Origin: Nocardiopsis gilva YIM 90087
Lineage (GTDB): Bacteria > Actinomycetota > Actinomycetes > Streptosporangiales > Streptosporangiaceae
Assembly (NCBI RefSeq): GCF_002263495.1
Contig: NZ_CP022753.1
Span: 3,038,001-3,102,000 of the forward strand
Direction of reading: 5' to 3'
Length of the DNA: 64,000 nt
The notes below the pieces were generated by a model. The model had not been told where the DNA came from. It saw only the letters and a program-made list of their open reading frames with translations, and ran no database searches. A program made the position numbers and the translations under genes. This document shows, piece by piece, positions 1 through 8,602 of the stretch; the stretch's first letter is position 1, and every line of letters starts with the position of its first letter.

Positions 1-10
1 GGAGTGGATG

Positions 11-74
11 CGTTGATCTCGGGAAAGTGCGCCAAAAAACCGTCGGAATTTGGCGCACTTTCCCGAGATCAATG
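11..74. repeat. Dispersed hairpin repeat, copy 1
   Basis: Arms 11-36 and 49-74 are complementary over 26 bp with a single G-T wobble, around a 12-nt loop. The outer end reads CGTTGATCTCGG and the other arm closes with CCGAGATCAA. The inner stem (GAAAGTGCGCCAAA) differs from the other copies, yet both arms agree with each other. It belongs to the five-copy family described under findings. Genes to its left lie outside the window. Confidence 0.85.
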
Positions 75-144
75 GAGGCGCGGACAAAACGGGCACACGG
101 AGAGCGCTTTCCCGCCCCGGGGCACCGTGCGCCCACCCGCCGGA

Positions 145-214
145 CGACCGGCGCCCCCAGCCCCCACCGCCCTCGGTTCCGCTTTTCACCACCGAACACC
201 GGAAAGGACGAACG
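145..214 (+). repeat. Diverged direct repeat, copy A
   Basis: About 70 bp beginning CGACCGGCGCCCCCAG and containing GCTTTTCAC and GAACACCGGA. It is repeated in the same orientation at 806, with a few mismatches and one or two small indels. No coding potential. Confidence 0.6.
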
Positions 215-253
215 CCGACAAGGCCGCCCAGCAGACCCCCTGCCCCACACCGT

Positions 254-520
254 GATGATCATGGGGATTCCGTCGATTTCCGGCCACTCAAGTTTCGGGT
301 TTATGCCTCCGCGCTCGCTCCCTCGGTGATCTTGCTGATGCCGTCACTGTCGGCTCAGAAGGCGACTGCAGCAACGAGGCCACCGCAGCCACCCCGCGAG
401 GAGGACAGACACAACCCGACAAATCAGGCGTCAACTGGATCCAGCATGCACATCCATGCATTATGCAGCATTTTCCCGAAACTTGAGCGGCCATTTCTCG
501 ACAGAATTCCCATGATCATC
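254..520. repeat. 267-bp element with 46-bp inverted ends (MITE-like)
   Basis: The left end (254-299) and the reverse complement of the right end (475-520) agree at 38 of 46 positions. Both begin GATGATCATGGG and both finish CTCAAGTTTCGGG; most mismatches lie in one 5-base block in the middle. The 175-bp interior encodes nothing recognisable. I see no clear target-site duplication beside it. It may be a non-autonomous transposon relic or two opposed repeat units. Confidence 0.6.
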
Positions 521-805
521 GGCGGAGGAGGCCAACGGCGGGGCGATCCTCCCGCATTGCGGAAGCTCGCTCGCGCGAAGCGGAGCCCCCGGGCTCCGGG
601 TGGCCGGAGGGGCTGATCCACCTGCCCGCAGCCGCCCGGCCCGCGCCGGTCTACCCGGCCGACCCCGGGTCGCGCGTTCCGCCCGGTGGGTGAGTGTGGT
701 GCCCCACCCGTCCGCTCCTCGTCGGTGCCGCCTTGCCCTCGCCGTCGGGAAGCTTCACGTCGCCCATGCCCCCGGCGGTCGCCCGGCGCCGCTGCACCCG
801 CTGGG

Positions 806-876
806 CGACCGGTGCCCCCAACCCCCTTCGCCCTCGGCGCTGCTTTTCACGCAAGAACACCGGAGGAGCCGAACGG
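806..876 (+). repeat. Diverged direct repeat, copy B
   Basis: Second copy of the repeat at 145, offset 661 bp and in the same orientation. Shared blocks include CGCCCTCGG, GCTTTTCAC and GAACACCGGA. It may mark an old duplication that flanked the 254-520 element. Confidence 0.6.
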
Positions 877-900
877 ACCGACCCAGCAGGCCGGGTTCCC

Positions 901-952
901 GTGGTGGTGGGCGGGTGGGGCCGTCGGCGGGGTTTGGGGTGGGTTGGTTGGG
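901..952 (+). other. G/T-rich tract with G-quadruplex potential
   Basis: More than four runs of three or four G are separated by short T-rich loops (GGGGTTTGGGGTGGG, then TTGGTTGGG), the classical pattern for an intramolecular G-quadruplex on the + strand. It lies about 200 bp upstream of the glycosyltransferase gene. Confidence 0.45.
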
Positions 953-1118
953 TGGTTTCGGTCGGGCCGTTGTTGGCCTGGGTGGGCCGTCGGATGGGTG
1001 TCCGATACTGCGCTTCCACGGCGTGCGACCGCTGTTTCGAGGGGTTTTGCGCAGTGTGCACCGGACGTCGTGAACGTCGAGTGCCCTCGGGCTGATTTCT
1101 TCTGTTGTAGCCGGTGGT

Positions 1119-1135
1119 TTGGGGCTTGACCCCAA
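1119..1135. promoter_or_regulatory. Small inverted repeat before the glycosyltransferase gene
   Basis: TTGGGG and CCCCAA flank a 5-nt spacer, ending 14 bp before the GTG start at 1150. It could be an operator or a short leader hairpin. Nothing in the sequence identifies a partner. Confidence 0.3.
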
Positions 1136-1149
1136 GCTAAAGTAACTCT

Positions 1150-2805
1150 GTGTCGTCTTTTGAATACTTAGAGTCGCGATCGGATGGGGTGACTCACCGT
1201 GGACGCGCCGAGCAGGTCCCCACACGGATATTCCGGAATGACTGGGGACGACTGACGCCGCCCCAACTGGGGGTGTGGACGCCGACGTTGACCGTGAGCG
1301 TGGTCATCCCCGCCCGGGGCCGGTCGGAGCGGCTGGCGTTGACGCTCGCCGCGTTGGCCGGGCAGACCTATCCCGCTCGACTGCTGGACGTTGTGGTCGT
1401 CGACGACCACTCATCACCCCCGATCCAGCTGCCCTCGCTGCGGCCGGCGCGGTGCCGCATTGAGCGTGCTCCCGCCACCGGCAGAGGTGCCGGGCATGCG
1501 CGGGCCTACGGGGCCCATGTCACGTCCGGGAAGGTGATCTGCTGGCTGGATCCCGACATGGTGGTCGGGCCGCGCTTCATCGAGGCGCTGGTCCGGTGGC
1601 AGCACGTGCACGCCGAGTGCGTGTCGCTCGGGCGGGTGCTCTTCTGCGCGCGTGGGCCCGAGGACCCGACGGCCCTGGCCGGGCTGGCCCGCTCGGGCAG
1701 TCTGTCCTCTGCACTCGCCGGTTCCTACGGTCATGCCCGCGTGGCGCGGGTGCTGGAACAGAGCTGTGGGCTGCGTGACGCCGATCACCTCGGCTTCCAG
1801 GCCTACGTGGGCGCCGCCGTGTCACTGAGGAGATCGCTCTACGAGGCCGCGGGCGGCGTCGACCCGGCGCTCGACCTCGGGCAGGACACCGAGTTCGCCT
1901 ACCGGCTGTGGCAGGCCGGAGGGCTCTTCCTGCCCGAGTACGCCGCACCCGCCTGGCACATCGGCCCGGCCACCCCGGCGCGCACCCGTCTGCCCTCCGC
2001 CCGCTTCCAGTCGACCGCACTCGCTCCGCTGATGCCCCACCCTCGATCCCGGCGCGGACTGCCGACGGCCGACGGGCGCCGGGTTCCCCTCGTGCGTGCC
2101 GTCGTGGACGTCGCCGGTGCCCCCTACGAAACCGTCAGCGGCTGCGTCGACCGCCTCTTGGACGGCACCGAGCAGGACATCGCCGTGACGCTCGTCGCGG
2201 ACTGGGACGGCGGCGTCTACGGCGGCACGTCGGCCAACCCGCGCCTGGAGCTGCGCCTGATCCAGGCCCGCTACCTGTCCGAGCCCCGCGTCTCCTTCTC
2301 CGCTGTCGCCCCGCGCACGGGGTTCCCCTCGCCCTACCTGCTGCAGGTCCCCGTTGCCTGGGGGCTGGGTGGCGACACGCTGGCCCGGCTCGTCGCCCGC
2401 GCCGAGCGCGCCCGGGCCGGGCTGGTCGAACTCTTCCCCGAGTCCGCGCCCACGCGCGGCGCGGGGATCCGGCTGTGGCGGACCCGTGCCCTGACCCGCG
2501 CGCTCCGTGTCCGGTCGGAGGGCGAGTCCCTCGCCGACGTCGTCTCCGAGGTGCACGGACGGTACCGGATGCACGCCGGGCACGAGTGCCTGCAGGACCT
2601 GATCGCCCCGCGTTCGACCGAGGCCCGTGCACGCGCCGCACGACCCTCGGATGGGAGACCCGGCGCGGCGACGGCCGCGAGTGACGGGGACACGGCTGTG
2701 GCGTCCCGCCGGGACACGTCAGGGCCGAGGAAGGGGCGTGGCGCGATGAGGCGCTTGGTCGGGCGCCTGGGGAAAGGCCTGGCCCGGCGCCGTCGCCGAC
2801 CGTAA
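1150..2805 (+). CDS. Glycosyltransferase family 2 protein
   Basis: A 551-aa GT-A-fold glycosyltransferase, expected to move a sugar from a nucleotide donor to a cell-envelope or secondary-metabolite acceptor in the cytoplasm. The N-terminal domain starts near residue 49 (VSVVIPARGRSERL). The nucleotide-binding segment VVVDDHS lies near residue 83, the metal-binding DPD near 135, and the acceptor-side motif GQDTEFAYRLW near 240. The C-terminal 40 residues are rich in Arg, Lys and Ala and end in a basic tail. No transmembrane helix is evident. The GTG start has only a weak ribosome site, so the first 40 residues are uncertain. It stands alone, with no partner glycosylation genes nearby. Donor and acceptor cannot be deduced. 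Confidence 0.85.
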   Translation: MSSFEYLESRSDGVTHRGRAEQVPTRIFRNDWGRLTPPQLGVWTPTLTVSVVIPARGRSERLALTLAALAGQTYPARLLDVVVVDDHSSPPIQLPSLRPARCRIERAPATGRGAGHARAYGAHVTSGKVICWLDPDMVVGPRFIEALVRWQHVHAECVSLGRVLFCARGPEDPTALAGLARSGSLSSALAGSYGHARVARVLEQSCGLRDADHLGFQAYVGAAVSLRRSLYEAAGGVDPALDLGQDTEFAYRLWQAGGLFLPEYAAPAWHIGPATPARTRLPSARFQSTALAPLMPHPRSRRGLPTADGRRVPLVRAVVDVAGAPYETVSGCVDRLLDGTEQDIAVTLVADWDGGVYGGTSANPRLELRLIQARYLSEPRVSFSAVAPRTGFPSPYLLQVPVAWGLGGDTLARLVARAERARAGLVELFPESAPTRGAGIRLWRTRALTRALRVRSEGESLADVVSEVHGRYRMHAGHECLQDLIAPRSTEARARAARPSDGRPGAATAASDGDTAVASRRDTSGPRKGRGAMRRLVGRLGKGLARRRRRP

Positions 2806-2961
2806 TGGGCGCGGGGAGCCGACAGAAGTGCTGTCCGGGGCCCTCCCGGTCTCGGTCAGTGGGGGAAGACACCGGCCGAGCGGCGACGGGCGGACCCCGA
2901 TTTCAGCAGACAGCCATAACACTGTGCCACACATGTGCAACATCAGGTGAGGTATTCGGGT

Positions 2962-2989
2962 GAAAAGAAAAGGCCGCGTGTCGCGGCCT
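2962..2989 (-). terminator. Rho-independent terminator of pstS
   Basis: AGGCCGCG and CGCGGCCT pair across a 3-nt loop (2971-2989). On the minus strand the stem is followed by TTTTCTTTTC, a U-rich tail. It lies about 35 bp beyond the pstS stop codon. Confidence 0.8.
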
Positions 2990-3024
2990 CTTCAGTTCGT
3001 CGCGGACCGTATCGCGAACCCGAG

Positions 3025-4134
3025 CTAGGACCCGCTGATCGCGTCGATTGATTCCTGCAGGTCAGAGCGGATGTCCTCGGGTAGAGGAGCTGAACCGGTC
3101 TCCTTGGAAGCCGACTCCTGGCCCTCGGGACTGATGACGTAACTGAGGAAATCGCGAAGCCGCGCGGCGTCCTCGGCACTGTCGTACTTCAGGCACGCGA
3201 TCTCGTAGCTGACCAGCACGATCGGGTAGGCGCCGGACGCCGTCGTCCCGTAGTCGATGTCGATCGCGCGGTCGAGGGCGTTGCCGCCCTCGCGCTGCGG
3301 CGACTCCGCGACCACGCGAGCCGCCGACTCCGGAGACAGCTCCACGAACTCGTCGCCCACGCCGACCTTGGCGGCGCTCATGTGGCCGACATGCGACGCC
3401 TCGACATAGCCGATCGTGCCCTCGCCGCCCTGGACCGTGTCGGCGATGCCGCTGTTGCCCTGTGCCGCTTCCGCCGGAGGCACCGGCCACTGGCCGCTCG
3501 GCTCGTAGGGCCAGTCGTCCCCGGCCGCCGCGTGCAGGTACTGGGTGAAGTTCTCGGTCGTACCGGACTCGTCAGAGCGCGAGACCGGGGTGATCCGGGT
3601 ATCGGGCAGGTTCACGCCGGGGTTGGCGTCGGCGATCGCCTGGTCGTCCCACCGCGTGATCTTGCCGTCGAAGATCCGGGCGATCACCTGCGGCGTCAGA
3701 TTCAGCGAGTCGACACCCTTCAGGTTGAACACGACGGCCACCGGCACCACATAGGCCGGGATGTTGATCGCGTCAGAGCCCAGGCAGCGCGGCGCGGCAT
3801 CCTTGAGTTCGGCGGGCGAGATCGCGGCGTCCGACCCGGCGAAGTCGACCGCGCCGTCGATGAACTGGTTGCGCCCGCCGCCCGACCCGATCGCGTCGTA
3901 GAAGATCTGCGCGTCCTCGCAGTTGGTCTGGTACGCCGCGATCCAGGTCCGCATCGCGTTCTCCTGGGCGCTGGACCCCGCCCCGGCGATGTTGCCATCG
4001 AAGCAGGCCAGATCGGCGGGCATGGGGAACGGCTCGCCGCCGCGCACCGCGATGTCGCTGCCGCACCCGGCCGTCACTGCCAGGGCGCCGATGAGCGCAG
4101 TGGCGGACAGCTTGCGCGAGGTGGACCGGAGCAC
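3025..4134 (-). CDS. pstS: Phosphate ABC transporter substrate-binding lipoprotein PstS
   Basis: Captures inorganic phosphate outside the membrane for the PstCAB importer. The 369-aa protein has a lipoprotein signal (Ala-Val-Thr-Ala-Gly-Cys, Cys about residue 24). PstS hallmarks follow: GAGSSAQ near residue 52, the phosphate-contacting SRSDESGTTENF near 185, and GTIGYVEASH near 240. The start is GTG, preceded on the minus strand by AGGGGG at a slightly long spacing. No pstC, pstA, pstB or phoU is adjacent, so either the rest of the transporter is elsewhere or this is a stand-alone copy. A clear PHO-box repeat was not seen upstream. Unlike many PstS proteins, it has a second Cys-containing segment (PRCLGS, IACLKYD), possibly a disulfide. 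Confidence 0.93.
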   Translation of the reverse strand: MLRSTSRKLSATALIGALAVTAGCGSDIAVRGGEPFPMPADLACFDGNIAGAGSSAQENAMRTWIAAYQTNCEDAQIFYDAIGSGGGRNQFIDGAVDFAGSDAAISPAELKDAAPRCLGSDAINIPAYVVPVAVVFNLKGVDSLNLTPQVIARIFDGKITRWDDQAIADANPGVNLPDTRITPVSRSDESGTTENFTQYLHAAAGDDWPYEPSGQWPVPPAEAAQGNSGIADTVQGGEGTIGYVEASHVGHMSAAKVGVGDEFVELSPESAARVVAESPQREGGNALDRAIDIDYGTTASGAYPIVLVSYEIACLKYDSAEDAARLRDFLSYVISPEGQESASKETGSAPLPEDIRSDLQESIDAISGS

Positions 4135-4365
4135 GGTGAGTCAATCCCCCTTGTCAGTGCCGGCGACCCAGTGTGCCCACGTAGACCTATCCGACGGCGA
4201 TTGCTGAAAGTGATGGTGATCGAACACCGTCGAAGAATTTAACAAGAGGTGGAGCCCTATGCCGAACGGGAGCGCTGTGGCGCCACTCACCCTGAGGGCC
4301 GGGCGCTCGCCTCCGGTGTGCGGCGGCCGTCCTGCGGCCGAACCGCCCGGGCGGCGGTGGCGCGG

Positions 4366-4836
4366 TCAGGCGCCGCCCTGCCGCGCCTCCTCAACGCGCC
4401 GCAGGACGGCGCGCAGCCCCAACTCGTATCCGGCGACCCCGCATCCGGCGATGTACCCCTGCATCACCGGCGCCGTCACCGACGTGTGCCGGAAGGGCTC
4501 GCGCGCGTAGACGTTGGAGATGTGCACCTCCACACACGGAGTGTCCACGGCGTCGACGGCGTCGCGCAGCGCGATGCTGTAGTGCGCGAACGCGCCGGGA
4601 TTGATGACGACGCCGTCGAGGTCGCGCGCCGCGTGGATGTGCTCGACCAGCTCGCCCTCGTGGTTGCTCTGGGCGCAGACCACCGTAACGCCGAGCTCCT
4701 TGCCGAGGGCCGTCACCGCCGCCTCGATGTCGGCGAGCGAGGTGCTCCCGTACTGCTTCGGGTCGCGCTCGCCGAGCAGGTTCAGGTTCGGCCCGTTGAG
4801 CAGGAGCACGGTGGGGTGCGAGGTGGAGTCCGGCAC
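4366..4836 (-). CDS. aroQ: Type II 3-dehydroquinate dehydratase
   Basis: Third step of the shikimate pathway: dehydration of 3-dehydroquinate to 3-dehydroshikimate, as a cytoplasmic dodecamer in this family. The 156-aa length is typical. Visible signatures are NGPNLNLLGERDP, the catalytic Tyr in QYGS, QSNHEG, the NPGAFAHYS loop, EVHISNVYAREPFRH with the catalytic His region, and GYELGLRAV at the C-terminus. The start is GTG with GGAAGG nine bases upstream. It is monocistronic here; other shikimate genes are not in the window. Confidence 0.96.
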   Translation of the reverse strand: MPDSTSHPTVLLLNGPNLNLLGERDPKQYGSTSLADIEAAVTALGKELGVTVVCAQSNHEGELVEHIHAARDLDGVVINPGAFAHYSIALRDAVDAVDTPCVEVHISNVYAREPFRHTSVTAPVMQGYIAGCGVAGYELGLRAVLRRVEEARQGGA

Positions 4837-5055
4837 GGCGATGCCCTTCCGCGGATCAATGGTGCGCGGGGCGCGGCGCCCCGGGGCTGACGTGCGTCAG
4901 CCTAGTGGCAGTGGCCGCCCGCGCCTGGAATGCGCCCGGAGCTCCGCCCGATCCGGGCGTTGCGCGTGCACCCGCTGGCCCCAGGGACGCGGAGACGCTA
5001 TTTCCGGGCGATCCGTTAGGGCGGGAAACCTCTGATTCGGAAATACCTCATCACA

Positions 5056-5331
5056 ATGCGCGCCGCGGGCACGCATGAAGTGTCGACCGCCGACGAGGTC
5101 AGCACTCTGTGCGCTGGCGAGGCCTGCCTCCAGCGGTCGCTCGCGACCGTGCTCCTGTGCAGAATGGGCGGTTCCCAGCCGACCTGGTGCGTGGGCGTGC
5201 GCACCGAACCCTTCCAGGCCCACGCCTGGGTGGAGGCCGAAGGCGCCCCCGTCGGTGAGCCGATGCCCGCCGACTACTACCGGCCGCTGATCCGAGTGCC
5301 AGAGCCGTGCCGCGCCGGGCGCTCGACGTGA
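5056..5331 (+). CDS. Truncated lasso-peptide B2-type protease (transglutaminase-like fold)
   Basis: The 91-aa product matches the core of the B2 leader-peptidase family of lasso-peptide pathways. The candidate catalytic Cys lies in GEACLQRSLATVLLC, the His in FQAHAWVEAEG, followed by the usual VGEP...YYRPLIRV end. Actinobacterial B2 proteins are normally about 140-150 aa. Here about 50 N-terminal residues are missing and an in-frame TAG sits some 45 bp upstream of the ATG. No precursor peptide, cyclase or RRE partner is nearby. It may be a decayed remnant or a stand-alone Cys-protease domain. The start is chosen as the only ATG in frame; no good ribosome site is visible. Confidence 0.6.
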   Translation: MRAAGTHEVSTADEVSTLCAGEACLQRSLATVLLCRMGGSQPTWCVGVRTEPFQAHAWVEAEGAPVGEPMPADYYRPLIRVPEPCRAGRST

Positions 5332-5437
5332 TCTCCGGTGCGGCGGCGGATACGAGAGGTCTCGCCCCGAGAGGAGCCGGGCGCCATGCGGCCCCGCGGT
5401 TGTCCGCGCGGTCAATCGGGCACGGCATGATCCGCTG

Positions 5438-7882
5438 GTGGAGCGGGCATGCCCTCAGGCGATGGACACACTCGCCTCCACCTACCGGTTGCAGCTGGGG
5501 CCCGGGCGTACGTTCGCCGACGCCGCGGGCCTCGTCGACTACCTGCACCGCCTCGGAGTCGACGCCCTCTACGTCTCGCCGGTCCTGACCGCGGCCCCGG
5601 GTTCCGAGCACGGGTACGACGTCGTGGATCCCTCGCGCGTCTCCTCGGTGCTCGGTGGTGAGGAGGGGCGTACCGCACTGATCACGCGGCTGCGCAAGTC
5701 CGGCCTCGGCTTTGTCGTCGACATCGTGCCCAATCACATGTCGGTGGCCGTTCCCGCCGCCAACCCATGGTGGTGGGATGTGCTGCGCGCGGGCCCCGAT
5801 TCGCCCTACGCCCGCTGTTTCGACATCGACTGGACGCACGGCCCGATTCCGCTGCCCGTCCTGCCCGACGACGGTGACGAGGGCGATTCCGGTGCCGCCG
5901 CGCTGGACGGGCTCACCATCGTCGACGACTGCCTCAGCTGTGGCGATCAGCGCTTTCCGTTGGCACCGGGCACCTACACCCCGGGCGATGACCCCGCCGA
6001 GGTGCACCAGCGTCAGCACTACCGACTGGTGCCCTGGCGAAGCGCCGCGACCGATCTGCGCTACCGGCGCTTCTTCGACATCAGCGGCTTGGCCGCCGTC
6101 CGGGTGGAGGACCCCGACGTCTTCACCGCCACGCACGCCGAGATCCTGCGCTGGGCCGAGCGGGGGGAGGCGGACGGCCTGCGGGTCGACCACGTCGACG
6201 GGCTGAGCGACCCCGGCGGATATCTGCGGCGGCTGCGGGACTCCTACGACGGCTGGATCGTCGTGGAGAAGATCCTCGCTCCAGGGGAGACACCGCCCGC
6301 CTCCTGGCCGGTGGCCGGGACCACGGGGTACGACGCGCTGCGCGAGGTGTGCGGTCTGTTCATCGACCCCGAGGGGGAGCGGCCCCTCACCGACCTGGCC
6401 GACACTCTCGGCGTGCCCACCGACACCGGCGCGGTGGAGACCGAATGCCGGCGTACGGCCGCTACCACGCTACTGCGGGTGGAAGTTCGCCGGATCGCCG
6501 CCCTGGTCGACGACCAAGACGACGACGCGGTCGAAGAACCCGGGGCGGAGGCCGTCGCCGACGACGGAGCCGGACCGCGGCTGAGCCGGACCGAGCAGGC
6601 CGTTGCCGAACTCCTGACCCGCTTCCCCGGCTACCGCTCCTACCTCCCCGAAGGCGAAGCCGACTGGGCGGAGGCCGTCGCCCGCGCCCGCAGTGCCCGG
6701 CCCGACCTTTCCTCCCTGCTGGCCCGCATCGACGGCCAGGCACGCGCCGATTCCGGAGGGGAGCTGGCCCGCCGCATCCAGCAGACCAGCGGCACGGTCG
6801 TCGCCAAGGGCACCGAGGACACCGCCTTGTACCGCTCCACCCGCTTCATCGCGCTCAACGAGGTCGGCGGCGACCCGGACCGCTTCGGGGTGAGCGTCGC
6901 GGAATTCCACGCTGCCGCCGCCCGCCGCGAGGCGTCCTGGCCGTGCGCCATGACCACGCTGTCCACCCACGACACCAAGCGCTCCGAGGACGTCCGCGCG
7001 AGGCTGGCGGTACTCACCGAGATCCCCGCGGAGTTCGCCGCGGCCGAGCGCGACTGGACCGAACAGTGCGGCCTCGGGGAGCCCTCGCTCAACCTGCTGG
7101 CCTGGCAGACCCTGGTGGGCGCATGGCCCATCAGCGCGGCCCGGCTGCGCGGCTACCTGCTCAAGGCGGCACGCGAGGCCAAGCTGCGCACCTCCTGGCT
7201 GGCCCCCGACGCGGATTTCGAGAAGGAGATCCGCTCCTGGCCGGAGCGGGTGCTCTCGGACGCGTCGCTGGCCGACGACGTTGCCGCGCTCGTCGCCCGC
7301 GTCCGCGAGGCAGGGTGGAGCAACGCGCTCGGCCAGAAGCTCATCCAGCTCACCGCGCCGGGTGTCCCCGACCTCTACCAGGGCACCGAGCTGTGGGACC
7401 TGTCCCTGGTCGACCCGGACAACCGGCGGCCCGTCGACTTCGCCACCCGCATGATGATCCTGGAGCGCCTGGAGTCCGGCTGGCTGCCGCCCATTGACGC
7501 GGCGGGCGCCGTCAAGCTCCACGTGGTCCGGCAGGCGCTGCTGCTCCGCCGCGACCACCCCATGCGCGGCTACCGCCCGCTCACCCCCACCGGCCCCGCC
7601 GCCGCCCACGCCGTGGCCTTCGCGCGCGGCCCCGCGCTCGACGTCGTCACCATCGCCACCCGGCTCCCGCTGCGCCTGGCCGACTCCGGTGGCTGGCGCG
7701 GCACCGCCGTCCCGCTGCCGTCCGGCCCGGGGACCTGGAACGACCTGCTCACCGGCCGCACCATCGCCCCCGAGCGCACCGATGGCTTCACCACCGCGGC
7801 CCTCGCCGAGGTCCTCGACCCCTACCCCGTGGCCCTGCTCGTCCGGCGCACCGCCGACACCGCCGAGCCGAGACGCCCCTGA
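5438..7882 (+). CDS. treY: Maltooligosyltrehalose synthase
   Basis: GH13 enzyme that isomerises the reducing-end alpha-1,4 bond of maltodextrins to alpha-1,1, making maltooligosyltrehalose for TreZ in the cytoplasm. The 814-aa length fits the family. Visible motifs: STYRLQL at the N-terminus, ALYVSPV, EHGYDV, VVDIVPNHM (region I), LRVDHVDG with the nucleophile Asp near residue 250, VVEKIL with the acid/base Glu, STHDTKRSED near 509, and PGVPDLYQGTE. The GTG at 5438 and the ATG at 5462 are both possible starts; family alignment favours a start close to the STYRL motif, so 5462 is a real alternative. treZ lies 1.7 kb downstream, separated by two unrelated genes. Confidence 0.94.
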   Translation: MERACPQAMDTLASTYRLQLGPGRTFADAAGLVDYLHRLGVDALYVSPVLTAAPGSEHGYDVVDPSRVSSVLGGEEGRTALITRLRKSGLGFVVDIVPNHMSVAVPAANPWWWDVLRAGPDSPYARCFDIDWTHGPIPLPVLPDDGDEGDSGAAALDGLTIVDDCLSCGDQRFPLAPGTYTPGDDPAEVHQRQHYRLVPWRSAATDLRYRRFFDISGLAAVRVEDPDVFTATHAEILRWAERGEADGLRVDHVDGLSDPGGYLRRLRDSYDGWIVVEKILAPGETPPASWPVAGTTGYDALREVCGLFIDPEGERPLTDLADTLGVPTDTGAVETECRRTAATTLLRVEVRRIAALVDDQDDDAVEEPGAEAVADDGAGPRLSRTEQAVAELLTRFPGYRSYLPEGEADWAEAVARARSARPDLSSLLARIDGQARADSGGELARRIQQTSGTVVAKGTEDTALYRSTRFIALNEVGGDPDRFGVSVAEFHAAAARREASWPCAMTTLSTHDTKRSEDVRARLAVLTEIPAEFAAAERDWTEQCGLGEPSLNLLAWQTLVGAWPISAARLRGYLLKAAREAKLRTSWLAPDADFEKEIRSWPERVLSDASLADDVAALVARVREAGWSNALGQKLIQLTAPGVPDLYQGTELWDLSLVDPDNRRPVDFATRMMILERLESGWLPPIDAAGAVKLHVVRQALLLRRDHPMRGYRPLTPTGPAAAHAVAFARGPALDVVTIATRLPLRLADSGGWRGTAVPLPSGPGTWNDLLTGRTIAPERTDGFTTAALAEVLDPYPVALLVRRTADTAEPRRP

Positions 7883-7925
7883 GGTCTGTGCGCCGCGGGC
7901 CGAACCGGCGGCCGCCCCGTCGCGC

Positions 7926-8462
7926 CTAGGCGTGGCCGGTGAGGGCGGAGACCGTGATCAGGCACACGATGGCGAGGAGGATCACCCCGAACGCGATGGC
8001 GCCGGGCCGCTGGGGGACGGGCTTGCCCGGGTCGAGCGGCGGGTGCCACCCGCCGGAGGGAGGGGGCAGCCGGTACAGCTGCTGCCGGGCGATGACGTTC
8101 ATCAGCAGGATGATGGGGTGGACCACCAGCGAGAAGGGGCTCCACCACCCCTGCCACAGCGACTGCGCGGTCATTTGACGGTAGACAGCGATTCCGCAGG
8201 ACCGGCAGAACGGGCCCGACTTGGACAGGAACTGCATGAGGGCGATCATGCCGCGGTGGGCCCGGATGGTGACGTAGGCGGCCGGCTGGCAGCCGCAGAT
8301 CTTGCACTGCATCGGGGCGCGTCCTGGCCAGGGAGCGGCGCCGGGACGGCCTGCGGCCTGCGGGTAGGCGGCATAGGGCGCCTGCTGCTGGGAGTGCGGC
8401 GAGTGAGGGTGGGGAGGCTGGGCGTGCGGGGGCCGCGGGGGTTGGGGGTGAGGTGTGGTCAC
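7926..8462 (-). CDS. Zinc-ribbon membrane protein of unknown function
   Basis: The 178-aa product starts with about 45 residues of Pro/His/Gln-rich low-complexity sequence. A four-Cys zinc-ribbon-like segment follows (CKICGC near residue 53, CRSCG about 33 residues later), with a hydrophobic stretch between and after. A C-terminal transmembrane helix is clear (AIAFGVILLAIVCLITV). The segment ending GPFCRSCGIAVYRQMT is the most conserved-looking part. The GTG start has AGAAGG ten bases upstream. It lies opposite the trehalose and methyltransferase genes and has no obvious partner. Similar proteins are common in actinobacteria, but I know no assigned function. Confidence 0.75.
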   Translation of the reverse strand: MTTPHPQPPRPPHAQPPHPHSPHSQQQAPYAAYPQAAGRPGAAPWPGRAPMQCKICGCQPAAYVTIRAHRGMIALMQFLSKSGPFCRSCGIAVYRQMTAQSLWQGWWSPFSLVVHPIILLMNVIARQQLYRLPPPSGGWHPPLDPGKPVPQRPGAIAFGVILLAIVCLITVSALTGHA

Positions 8463-8602
8463 GAATCTGGCCTTCTGTCGGTAATGGTGTGATTGCGAAG
8501 GGGCATGCTAGCGGTCGGACCGGACACGACGTGCCGGTCCGCCGCCGCGCGACGGTCGCCCGCCCGGCGCACCGGCGCGCCGCCGATAGGCTGATCGCGA
8601 TC

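Larger units (their letters stand above)
75..1149. other. Gene-free, repeat-rich stretch
   Basis: No open frame here has a convincing ribosome site, codon bias or recognisable protein. The stretch holds a diverged direct repeat (145-214 and 806-876), a 267-bp element with inverted ends (254-520) and a G/T-rich tract (901-952). It looks like decayed intergenic or mobile-element-derived DNA. Confidence 0.6.

Noticed and set aside
600-1129. Several frames of 130-157 codons in the left gene-free stretch
   Set aside because: They are Arg/Pro/Gly-rich, overlap each other on both strands, cross the G/T tract and lack ribosome sites.
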